A stretch of DNA of 64,000 nt from Paratinospora sagittata (Eukaryota; Streptophyta; Magnoliopsida; Ranunculales; Menispermaceae): assembly GCA_035771175.1 (NCBI GenBank), contig CM069610.1, positions 19,252,001 to 19,316,000 of the forward strand, read 5' to 3'. A model generated the notes under the pieces. It ran no database searches. It saw only the letters and a program-made list of their open reading frames with translations, and was not told where the DNA came from. Every line of letters begins with the position of its first letter. The stretch's first letter is position 1. The translations under genes and the position numbers were made by a program. This document shows, piece by piece, positions 25,901 through 38,300 of the stretch.

Positions 25901-28900
25901 AAATCTCCTCGTAGGACTTTAGCTCATACCTTTGTTAAAGCTCATTTTGGCCCGCCCCACATGTTCCAAGATATTGGCCTCCTATGGACCCCTAAGTTGG
26001 GCCATCAAGCCTGTGGGCACGTACGTAGCACGTGCTTTAAAGGCAAGTCCCATGTTTTTTCCTCATTGGAGAAAGGCCTCTTACTAGTGCAAGCCGTGAG
26101 GGGGTAAGATCTCATATGTGTCTTACCTCAGAAGAGCACGGAGTTGATGTGGGATAAATCCCTGGGGTTGAACCCACCAATAGTAAGCCCCCACGCTCAA
26201 CACGTCATATAGGTGCGTCATCAATCCCACAGACACAGACGACACCACTTGTTGAAGCTCACTTTGGTCCGCCGCACACGTTGCAAGATATTGTCCCTCT
26301 TATGGGCCCCAAGTAGGGCACGCATGTAGGGCCTTAAAGGCAGGTATTGAGGATTTTTTATTTTCTCATTGGGAAAAAGCCCTTTGCTAGTGTGAGTGGG
26401 TGAGGCTTCATAAGTGTCTCAACTCGAAAGAGCACACAGTCTGGTGGGACTAATCTCTAAAATTGAACCAATCAACACCTTGCTTTTCTTTTCTAATCTT
26501 TTAGCACGAAGGACAAGGGTAAGAGCATAGCCCTATAGCCTCTCCAACAACTCTGCGTCATATAGTTGCTCATATATGTATTGGCATGGATGGTATAGGT
26601 TTATTTTGATATTTTGTACCTTGCTTTTTGTATAAACTTGGAAATATTAATGAAATTTTAATTGCATTTGTCTTCCTTAATGTGTTTGGTTGATACTCTA
26701 AACAAAGGGTATATCTAGTGCACAAGGCTCCAGCTAATGCAGTCTGGGAAGGGATGATGTACATAGCCTTACCTCCAAGTTATAGAGATTGTTTATCAGT
26801 TTATGGATACAAAACTGTGACCTTTAGGACATAATGCCTGCCCTTCTTTTTGGTTGAAGCTCTAAACTTCATTATTGTATCTTATGCTTGTTGACTCGTA
26901 CAATGAGAATTTGTTAGGGGTTACTAGTACTCCACTATCTCTAGGTGGAAAAACAAGGCGTTAGCTCAAGCAAACACATCTATCCTGATACGAACTCATT
27001 TTCTGAATCTAAAAAAACATAAAATAAACAAGAAGAAAGAAAGATAATTGGCTCAATTGAGGGAGCCAAGACCTCCAAATGGTTCATTCGAGGAAACCAA
27101 AACCTCCAATAGATCAAAACAAGACCTTGTTAATAATTTTCTGCTCCCCTTTCTCATTGATTCCTTCTCTTTAAATAGAAAATTACTGCACCCATAAATC
27201 CTAAAAACTGGCCCATACAACCCATATTCTCTACACACATAACCCCATTTACTATACCCACACCACCCATGTTCTACAACATGGCCATAGTTGTTAAAAA
27301 CGGCCCAATGACATGATTACCCTTAAAAAAAAAAAAAAATTCGCAAATGCCATCTACATACAAATAATGACCCATTTGCCATACTTTACTGTTCATTGCA
27401 CAGTCAGCACGCCAAACAAGCGCCACGTCAGCGCGGAGGTGGCATTTGTTTTTAGGTGAAGGGAAGGCGTCTTTTCAAAAGACGCCTTCCCTTCAAATTT
27501 TTTTTTTTACAAGTGGAAGGGAAGGCGTCTTTTGAAAAGACGCCTTCCCTTCCACGTAAAAAAAAAAATTATCTCATCTGCCTTTCTTCTTTGAAGATTT
27601 TGGTCGTACAGACACTTTACCAGGAGTGAAATTCTCCTTGTCCGGAGTGAAAATTTCTTCTTCTCTATCTGAATCAGAGAAAAGAACCTTTGCAACCTTG
27701 TTCTCTTTGCCTTCATACTTGTTTTCTGCATTGAATTTGACATCATTTCTAGCTACCCTGTTGCTCTTTTCTATGCTCCTGCCTGTCTGAAGATTAAGCA
27801 AGCCACTGGGTTTTCCTCTTCTAGACCAAAGACTTGGAGCATCAAGCTTCTGGCTCAATGCCCTTGGAGCATCAAACTGATAGAAATTTTAAACTGAAAC
27901 CAATTCATTCATTCAGCATAACATTAGAAGATACAACAACCCAATTCAGAAAACACTCCCGATCATACAAAAACCCCAAAGATCAGAACAAAAAACAGTC
28001 ACAAAACAGCCAAAAAACCACTGCCCATCTCAATTCAATCAAAAGTACATAATTTGAAAAAAAAAAAAAACATATATCATCATCTAACTCATTTCCACCT
28101 TTAAGAACAACTTCAAGACCATATCCAACACACCCAAATCAAATAACTCAAAAATAAAATAAAAAAATAAAAAGTAAATAAATAATGTCATTAACACAAA
28201 AATTGAATTCAGATTCTCATTCTGTAAAACACAAAAAAAATAATGTCATTAACAATTATTTCTCACCCAATTTTCTACATTTTAATTCCAAGAATCCATT
28301 AAGGCCTGACCTGAAATTTCTCTTCTTCTTCTTCCTCTTCTTCTTCTTCTTTTTCTTCTTCTTCTATATTTGCTTCGGGTGGTAATGGGTTTTCAATAAC
28401 AGGCGATACAAATGGGTTCTCAAGATCAAAAGCTCGACTCAAAGTAACCCAATGCAGCCTGTAGATCCTAGTTGAAGCACCCAATCTCAAAGTAACCCAA
28501 TTCCGACAGATTTCATGAGATAATTTTTTTTTTACGTGGAAGGGAAGGCGTCTTTTCAAAAGACACCTTCCCTTTCATTGTAAAAAAAAAAATTTGATGG
28601 GAAGGCGTCTTTTGACATGCTGACTGTGCAATGAACAGTAAAGTATAGCAAATGGGTCATTATTTGTATGTGGATGGCATTTGTGAAATTTTTTTTTTTT
28701 GAAGGGTAATCATGTCATTGGCCCTGTTAAAAACTACCCTAACTACCTCTATTTATTTAACTAATTAATAAAAATATCACAAAAATAAAAGAAAATAGAT
28801 GTGATCGTAACATATCCACCACGCTTCCAAGACGACGTTCACGTTGATCAACACTTTCGATACTGACTTGGCGTTGGCCCTTTCCCTTTGGCAGCTTCAC

Positions 28901-31900
28901 TCCACTATCAATATTCGTTGTACTTGTATTATGTTATTACAAATACAAACACATCTCAGTCTGACCTTTAAGTTGTTGATGACCTGGTTCCCGAACTCAT
29001 GAGGCGGTGAAGCTAATATGTCTGGCTTTAATACCAAATATGAACTCATTTTCTGAATCTAAAAAAACATAAAAAGGAACAAGAAGCATGGTTCAAAAAT
29101 TATCCGAAATTCGACAAACTTCCACGAATTTTTTACCACCGAAGTGTGAAGTGGATGTAAAATAAAAAATGCAAAAATACGCCGAAATAATTCGATAAAA
29201 TTCGAGAAATTCGACAAAATTCGATAAACTTTGATAAAATTTCCATTTTTCAATTCAAAAATGCAAAAAATTCGATAAAATTCAACAAATTTCGATGAAA
29301 TTCGACTAAGAAGTAAAAAAATGTTATTTCATCAATAGAAAACAAAAAAATACCAATAATTATGTATTATGTTTAACTTCATCAACCAACATAGCAATAT
29401 AAATTTTAAAAAATAATTTAACAACCTAACAAATTATGTAGTTTATGGGATATGCTTTACCAAAAAGAGAAGAAAAGAAGCAAATAAATAAATAAATAAA
29501 GTTGAAATAACTTAAAAATAAATTAAAAGAGTTCCCAAAACCATCTTCTTTTAGTTAGCTCTTATAAAACAAGATTAAAAAATAATACATTTAAATAATA
29601 AACTAATAAATTAAGGATGGTGAAATTCAAACTAGCAAAGTATATGGTCAAGAAGCAAGCTACCACAAAATTAAATATCAAAATAAAGAAAAGGAATTAA
29701 GACCAAAAGCCACAATTTCAAATTCATCAACCCACTTAACAAGATTGATTTTGTTAGATCACTTATTAGTATTTTTATGTATTAAAAATGTCTATTTATA
29801 TTAGTTTTTAGCTTATAGGTAATAAATCTAGATATTTAAGCATATATGCGAAAAATCTCTAAACTTCTCTAACTTAGCGAATTTTTACAAAAATTCTCCA
29901 TGTCGAATTAAACTTCTCCGAATTAATTCCAATTTTCAAGTGACCGAAGTCAAGTCGAAATCGAATTTTCGATACTTGTCAAGAAGAAAGAAAGATAATT
30001 GGCTCAATTGAGGGAGCCAAGACCTCCAAATGGTTCATTCGAGGGAACCAAAACAAGACCTCGTGAATAATTTTCTGCACCCCCTTCTCATTGATTCCTT
30101 CTCTTTAAATAGAAAATTATAGCACCCATAAATCCTAAAAACTAGCCCATACAACCCATATTCTCTACACACATAACCCCATTTTCTACACTCACACCAC
30201 CCATGTTCTACAACATGGCTATAATTGCTAAAAACTACCCTAACTACCTCTATTTATTTAACTAATTAATAAAAATATCACAAAAATAATTAAGCCATTT
30301 GAGTGGTCAATTGAGGAGGATTGGCAAAGGGCAGAGGAGTGGTTGCGGGAAAGGATTCGCTGATTAAGTATGAGGTGTTGAACTGAAAGGGGTTTGAAAC
30401 TAGAAACCAGAGCTCGGTTGCTAGAAAAATGGCGATTGTTGTTGTTGTTGTGGCTGTTGAGAGAAGGGAGTGGAGAAGATGGAGGAGCTAAAGCCTGGAG
30501 TGAACGAAGGTGTAGACGGAGTTCTGAACGCCGGCGTAGATGTCGGGGTGCCGAACGCCGGTGTCGACGCTGGAGTTCTGAACATTTTCTAAGAAGTCCA
30601 AGCAATAACCGCAGCAGCAGTGAGAGATCGATCGAATTTGCCGAAATTTTTTACTTACTTCTAAGCTTCGTTCCCTTTTGTTGGTTTTCTTATATTAGAG
30701 ACTAGAGTTACAACTTACACGGTTGGGTGAGTCAAATACAGTAACTCGTTCGAGTCAGACTTCGTGACTCAATTTGGCTTAATCTTTTTGCCCCTCCAAA
30801 TCCTTTGTATGGCTTTGTATGGGATTTTCTTAAACAAGGAGATTCGTCACACTTTTTGGAAAGAATTTGCAAAAAAGACGAAGGCATACATATGTGTATT
30901 TGTCAAAATATCTATGTTTTATCAGTGCATGTCACAGATACTTCTACGACCTTTTCCTCGTATTGTCACCTACATCTATATGTCGCAAATCTTTTACACT
31001 TGTGTATACTATGCTCACCTATCACCAAGACCCGACAATTCCTATTAAACTCCAAATTCATACGTCCCATTTCACATGAATTTGGTGATAAGGGACGTGG
31101 TCCAGTCGAGGGGATCAGTGTGCGGTCTTTTTGCAGATTCTTGTGCAAAGCCGTCTACCACTATTATCCTTCGAGTTCTCACGTCCCATTCCATGTGAAC
31201 TTGACGATACTAATGGTAAGTCAGCCTTCCGAAATGAACTGCTACACAGCAGGTTCGTAGGTTGCCTCGTCTCGAGTTTTTTGACAGTATTTGTGTGAGT
31301 TTGCAGTGTCCCATACCATGTCAAACCCATCATCCACTGGACGAGTGGGCCTACCACAAATAGTCTAGCACACAACATCACATAACTTTTAGCATATCAT
31401 GAGCTGAGAATTCGACATGAATTTTTTTTTTTCATAAAGTTTTACAAACTATTCAAACCGCTACAAGGATGTCTAGAATTTCTTCAAAATACTTCAACCT
31501 ACTATGAAACTAATTTAAACTACTGAAGACAACTTCAACAACTAAATACGAAATTTAAAACTTCAGATTTATCGAGGAAAAACTATTGGGAAGGTACGAA
31601 ATCAAAATGTTCAGAGGAGAATTGAGATACTGACTGTTCCATGCTAGGAGAGTATATAGGAGTTCCATGACTTGCCCAACAAATGTTGGGTTAGGAAACT
31701 GAGAGGCCCCAAGGTTGAGATTCAGATTCACTGACGAATCCTATGCTTGTTGGGACGATTGTCCAAATTCTCCCTCACCTGAAAATGGAGGAGCGATCTT
31801 GGGTACTGCGGAGTGGCATTCGTCACGCCACTTGAGCAATGAGTCGATAGCCTCTTTATTTTCTCTAAGGCTGCGATTGTATTCTTCAAACTGGTCTCTC

Positions 31901-34900
31901 ATGTTTTCATCATTCGCTCCTCGGTTGCCAGCATCATCTCTCTCATTTGGTCGACAAGCTACTGTTGGGTGTCAGTATTGGTTTCTTGTGTATTGGATGG
32001 AGAAAAGTATTCTTCTGTAAGAGGGTCTGTCTCCTCTTCCGGTGTATTAGAGAAATCAAGGTTAAAGTCTTCGAGGCCTTCTAGAGGAGTGTCAACCTTT
32101 ATTTCTGGAAAATCTTCCTATTCAGTTGGCACATTTCCTCGCTTCCTAGCCGCGAGACTTCCCTTGGTTCCACTCGAGTTCAATAAGATTTCGGTGATGT
32201 CACCGTATAAGGGAGATGTTATCTCGGTTGGGCTAGGAAAACTTCAGAACACTTTGTTTAGTAATGCTCTGTATGGATGACAGGTTCATTCCCGAGTGCA
32301 ATGTGCCATATGGCGTAGGATGATAAAAGGAAGATTCACATGAATTTCCTTCACCAAACTATATGCCAAAAAGCATTGAGGATGAGTGGTGGTAGACCTT
32401 TTACCTAGTTGGGACAAAATGTTTGACATGATTATTTGAATAAAAGGGTTATATTGCTCTTTAATGTCTTTGGTAAAGATCCTAGTGACAATGAAGTTAG
32501 CCTGGGAAACAAGACACCTAAACATATTTTGAGAGCTTGGGATCGCACTTACCCTGCCTCTGGACGTGTAAAAATCGCAGAGTGGTCCTCACTCAGGGAT
32601 TTCTAAAATTTCTGCCAATATTTCAGATGTGAGGGTTATATCAATCTCATTTACCCCTGTAGTGATGGTGAAAGTATCCTGATTTTTGACAGTCAAATTT
32701 TCACAAAATGAGGCAACAGAAGACCGAAAAACGCACCTTTCAAGATTTATGACTGGTGTCTAACCTAAGGCTGCAAGTTTGTCGTGGAGCATGGGGTAGT
32801 ATTCTTCTGGTAAAATTACTAGTCTTCTAGTTTGGACTGGAATTGAAGAGAAAGATATGAGTCAAGGAGGCTGAGAACTTTCACCTTCAACATTCTTCTT
32901 AGGCTTCTTTGGTCTTTGCTCCATCAAGTTTTTTTTTTTCTTTTTTAAGATGAAATTTGGAGAGAAATAGAAAGTATGGAGTAGAAAAGAGGTGTAGAAC
33001 TAGGACAGAAGGAAAACAAAGGAGGTGAGGAGGGTGAGTGAAGGAACTCAAAACCGGGGGGGGGGGGGAAGGGGGCCGGCCCCTCTGAGGGGCCAGCTCG
33101 ACCCCACCTGGCCGGCAACCGGTCTAGGTAAAAATTTTTTTAAAAAAAAAAAAAAAATTAAAATTTGTATTATTTAAAAATAAGGGTGGGCGTCAACAAA
33201 ACCATGCTCTAATACCATAATAACTGTCACACCCCGCCTCCTTGATTCAACACGAGATGCGACAGTTAAGGTGTCGAGTGCTCAAGCCACTCAATCAGAA
33301 TTGCACATACATAAGCATAGCGGCCCACATCAATAATAATACAACGGAAAATATTAAGGAAAATACTATTATATTGAAAACATAGAGTTTGTTAATTATT
33401 ACATTCCTTTATAATAATAAGACAGAAGAAAGATAACAAGGACGAAGCCCCTACAAAGGTACCAAAATAACAAAATAGGAGTAGTCAAAAGAGAGGCATC
33501 TAGAAGCCTGGAACCACCACCACCACCACCATAGCTAGACCGATCTGACAGGACCTGGGGACAAAAGTCCCTACATGGACCAGGTTTGGCCATAGCCCCC
33601 GAAATAATTCCAACCTGACCCATCTTAATTCCCTAGAAAGATTAGCAGCAGGGTGAGCTCAACAGCTCAGTGAGATCAAGCAGGGTAAACAAGTCTTATA
33701 TGCATAATAATAAGTACAGAACAACAATCATCAGAAAGTTATGCCACAACAATACAATCAAGCAATGATATGAATGAAATGTGATCACGCAACATCACAG
33801 GCCAGGCACCATGCACTCGCAACCTGTGACGCAAGGCACCGATACAATATCCAGCAACTGAGAGGTCTCGTGAGTTCCAGTGCTAACCATTGACAGTGTC
33901 ACCTCCGGGTCCAGCGTAACAGCATAGTACCCAATAATATATATTTATGATAATCAATGGTTCAGTGTAATGGCATAGCACCCATGGTTATGAATTTAAC
34001 ATTTATGATAAATAGCCTCATGCATGAAGTAAAGCATGGTAACAAATATGATGCATGATACTATGCAATTCATTATTAAACAAGTAAGAAATGCAAACCT
34101 AGCCTTCATTCCCCACCTGAACACACTTGTAGTGGCGTAGCGTTTTCTTCTAACTTCTTGAAGTGTGCAGGGACGCAAGAGCGTGCAAAGGGTTGAGGGA
34201 AAGGGAAAAAAAGGGGGGACTGGCGAGGAGAATGAGGGTAGGTGGGGACGGTCCTTTCCTTGGGACCGTCCCACTATGGGGGTCTATACTTTCTCTGGGA
34301 GAGTCTTTTAAAGTTACTTTCACTTGTTGAAATTACATCTGTAGGGTTCTCACGTAGTTAAAATTAGTTTTATAGTAAAAAATGAAGGGTGTTACAAAAA
34401 CTTTAAAAGATGGTTTTATTTGAAGCTCCAATGATGAAGAAAAACAATGAAATAAACATAAAATTATTTTGTATGAAGGTTTCTGTGGTGCAAGCAAGAG
34501 GTCGATTAAAGGAATGGAAGTTTGAAAAGATAAAAGAATGAAAGATAGAGCCAAATCTTGCAATTCATGTAATGGGCCTTGCAATACAACTTGAAATTGT
34601 GTTTTTCACATGAATCATAAGATTTTGACACCCATGTTAATTAGGTTATGGAACAACCCTAACTAGAACATTCCAAATTAAAAGAAGTATAGACAATTTT
34701 CTAGATTTTTGACAATTATAGGCATGATTTTTTTTTTATATTAAAAAATAGGCACCAAAAAATACTATATCCAAAACTAGGCAAGTTTTGGACACGTAGA
34801 CGCCAATCTATTCAAAACTTGCCCATGTAATTTATTGTTAAAAAAAATTAATGAGATGCCGCCCCTTCATGTATTTTAATTGATTGTCACCCCTTAAAGA

Positions 34901-35320
34901 GGCGGCAATGTGTTAGAAAAAAAAAAAAAGCACCCATGAAATCGCACAAGGGGTTGCGCGATTTGGTGGGTAAAAATACATGCTGCCTCTTCAAGAGGTG
35001 GCAATGGGTTAAAAAAAATTCAAATAGTTGCATGGCGTGTCACGTAAGCATGGCCATGTAGAACTAAAAAGAGAGAGGAGAGAAGAAGGTGTCAAACCAA
35101 CCAGTGTCTGTGTATGAAACTGCTTACAAAAAAAAGAAAAAAAACTGTAAATATATTCAATTTTAAAGTCTTATTTCATGGGCTTTTGTGATCATAAAAA
35201 TTGTAATGATTTCAAGGAGATCATAAGCTCGTGATAAGAATTTCTTTGCAGAAGTCTTAGAAGATAGAAAGAGAGACACCCACAAATCCCAACTCCACCT
35301 TAATTTAAAGGAATTTTCCA

Positions 35321-35351
<31 letters not shown>

Positions 35352-38300
35352 AGCTTAGCTTGGTTTTTAACACATTGCCGCCTCTTGAAGAGGTGGTATG
35401 TATTTTAACATAAACAGTACAAGTCCATTGATTTTTTTTAAATTATGTGGACGAACTGGGCAAGTTTTGGACAAGTTGGCGTCGACGTGGCACCAATGTG
35501 TCCAAAACTTGCCTAGTTTTGGATATTGTATTTTTTGGTGCCTATTTTTGGACATAATAAAAAAAATCATGCCTATAATTGTCAAAAATCCCAATTTTCT
35601 CTAGTAGGAAATTAAAAAACTCATTATATCAATATAGAAACAAAGTAAAAAAGAAGAGAACAAGGTGCCCATGGATCCCCAACAAACAATAAACCTTTAA
35701 AAAGAAATTTGAACGCGAAGGAAGGAACAATCTCACAACCAATCAAACACGCACCAAGAGTGAAGAACCGTATCTGAGGATAACCATAAGGAATCCTTTA
35801 ACTTAATTGCTTCCCATAAAGAATCAACATGGAAAGAAGCACCATAAAAAATTCTTTTGTTTCTATCCCCAACCAAATACTCCACAAAAGTACAAAGGAT
35901 TTGAATCACATGATTTTGACACCCATGTGCACTATTATTTAAACCTAATAACTAGAGGACCTTATGTTGCTACACAACCCTATCTACCCTCAACCTCTTC
36001 TAGGACTTGGAGAAATACCTAACTTCAACTTAACTTAACCAAGTGAACATAAAGTGGGGAAACAATGAAAGTTTGAACTTCAATCTAAAAGAAAACTTCA
36101 ATAAATAAATAAATAGAAGCCATAACATCATAATAAAAGTAATGAATTTAAGGTCTCTAAAAGGGAAGAGTAAAAAGAAACTCCTTTAGAAATAACAATA
36201 TAAACAAGAGCAGCCAAGTTTATTTCCTTTGCTGAAAATCTACTTCAATAGAAAGAAAAATTGTAGATTAACTTTGATATTCCAATGGATTAGAATCAGA
36301 AAAAATATTGAAATAGTATTAGTCATAGGCGATCCTTCTTTAGAAGAGGAAATAGTGAAATAGCTAATATTTCAAATTTTTTCACTATACAAACAAAGAA
36401 TCATAAAGGATTCTATACCTGTTGAGATTTGTTTCCTATACAAATTTATTTCCTGTATAGATTTGTTTCCTGTACAGAATTATTTCCTTAAGGATTTATT
36501 TCTTTTAAGGAATATAGCAGTTACTAAAATTGTAAATGTAGCTATAAGTACATAGCCCTGTAAGTCTATATATATGGAGTCCCTCCATTAAGACATTACA
36601 GAAGAATAAATATCCTTTCTCTTCTCCCGTGGATGTAGGTCATAAAGCCGAACCACGATACATCTTGTGTCGTTCATTATTTTCATTATTTTATTTTCTT
36701 AACATGGTATCAGAGCCCTAGGCATCTATTACTGGGAAATCTGTTTTGACCTTCATCGTCGAAATCATCATTGTCGGTCTTCATCGTCGGAATTGTTGTC
36801 ACTGCCAGAATCTTCACATCGCCGTCGCAGTCTTCATCTTCATCGCCTTCATCGCTAGCGTGGAAGCACTGCCACTGGTTCATTTTCGTCGTCGTCATCT
36901 GGTATCATCGTCGACAGCAGGGTATCGTCGTCTGTGCCGCTGAAGCTGTTGCCGCTGCAACTGAATCGCACAAAGAATCGCACGATGCTCTGTGTTACGG
37001 TGGTGACGAACGCGGTGCTCTCTGACGATCAAAGCGACTAAGTTTTAGCTTCTTGCTCTGCGGTTGGCTTGTCGCTGAGATCCTCGGTTTCTTGTTCTGC
37101 AATTTTTTCATCGCCTCTGAACTCAAACTACTGTTCATCGTCTTCTTCGTTCATCGTCTTCAACGCCTCTGTTACTATTCATCATCATCATCGTCTTCAA
37201 CACCTCTGTTACTGTTCACCGTCTTCATCGTCTCCAACGTCTTCATCGTCTTCACTTTGGATCTCGTCATCTTCACTCTCTACAACTCGAATTTTCACTG
37301 TCATCGTCTGCCGTTCACTCTCTGCAAATCGTCTGCAATCGTCCGTCTGCAAATCGCCTGCAAATCGGGAGCAAATCGTCTTCTTCTTTGCCGCGGAGAT
37401 CCTCGTCTTCATTTTTTTCGTCAGCAACTTTTTATCGCCTTTCTCGTAATCGCCTTTCTGACTGCAACCTCCATCTTCAACACTCGTCTTCTCTCTCTTT
37501 CTTCTTTCTTTCTCTTCGTCTTCTTCTTCTTTACATTCTTCTGTCCTCTCTTTCTTCTTTCTTATTTTCAGCAACTAACCAAAAAAAATAAAATAAATCA
37601 ACCTCCATCTTCGGCCTTCATTGCCAAAGAGAGGCTTGTTTGGCGTTCATCACTGTTATTGAAGAATTTGACCAGGCATTGTTATTGTTGTTGCTGCTTC
37701 CACCGGTACGTGAGCTAAAAGAAAGATGTCCAGTGTACAATCAATTGAAGAGCACTCTCTTAAGCAAGTCGGATTCAATCAAGATGAGATCAAGAGATTG
37801 AGAACTCTACTTGACACTCTTGAAAAACCCTCAGGTACCAACTCATAGGCCCATTCAGGTAATTTTCCTATTTCTATTGGATTTAACGTCTCGGATAAAT
37901 CTTTTGCTAACTCTTGGGTTATAGATTCTGGTGCTACTGATCACATGACCAATTCTCCCAATATATTTCATACTTATAACTCATGTCCTAGTAGTCGAAA
38001 AATAGCCACAGCTGATGGATCCTTAGCCACAGCTGATGGATCCTTAACCACAGTTGCTGGTATAGGTGATGTTCACATCAGCCCCATCCTTACACTCAGA
38101 AATGTTCTTCATGTTCCTAAACTATCTACTAATCTTATCTCTATTAAAAAACTGACCCATGATCTGAGTTGTAATGTAACCTTCTTCCCTACTTACTGTG
38201 CATTTCAAGACCAGGACTTGGGAACGATAATTGGACATGCTAAGGAACAGGACGGGTTATATTATCTTGAGACACCAATACATCCAATCAAGAGTACCAC

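Larger units (their letters stand above)
26991..30282 (-). mobile_element. TRIM-like LTR element with nested insertions in both LTRs
   Basis: Two direct repeats of about 350 bases (net) bracket a short internal region. The left copy is 26991-28781 with an insertion at 27302-28725, and the right copy is 29041-30282 with an insertion at 29087-29979. The internal region is only about 260 bases and non-coding. Next to the right copy, the minus strand reads TGGTATTAAAGCCAGA (29036-29021), close to the tRNA-Met primer-binding site, so the right copy is the 5' LTR. Tiny size and lack of genes fit a terminal-repeat retrotransposon in miniature. No matching 5-bp target duplication was seen, so the outer ends are approximate. 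Confidence 0.7.

Noticed and set aside
30394..30705. A plus-strand 103-codon Arg-rich frame
   Set aside because: It is the antisense shadow of the NUP54-like fragment on the minus strand.
37053..37718. A 221-codon open frame after the copia LTR
   Set aside because: It is the repeat-rich leader of the copia element, low in complexity and hydrophobic by composition, and does not contain gag motifs.
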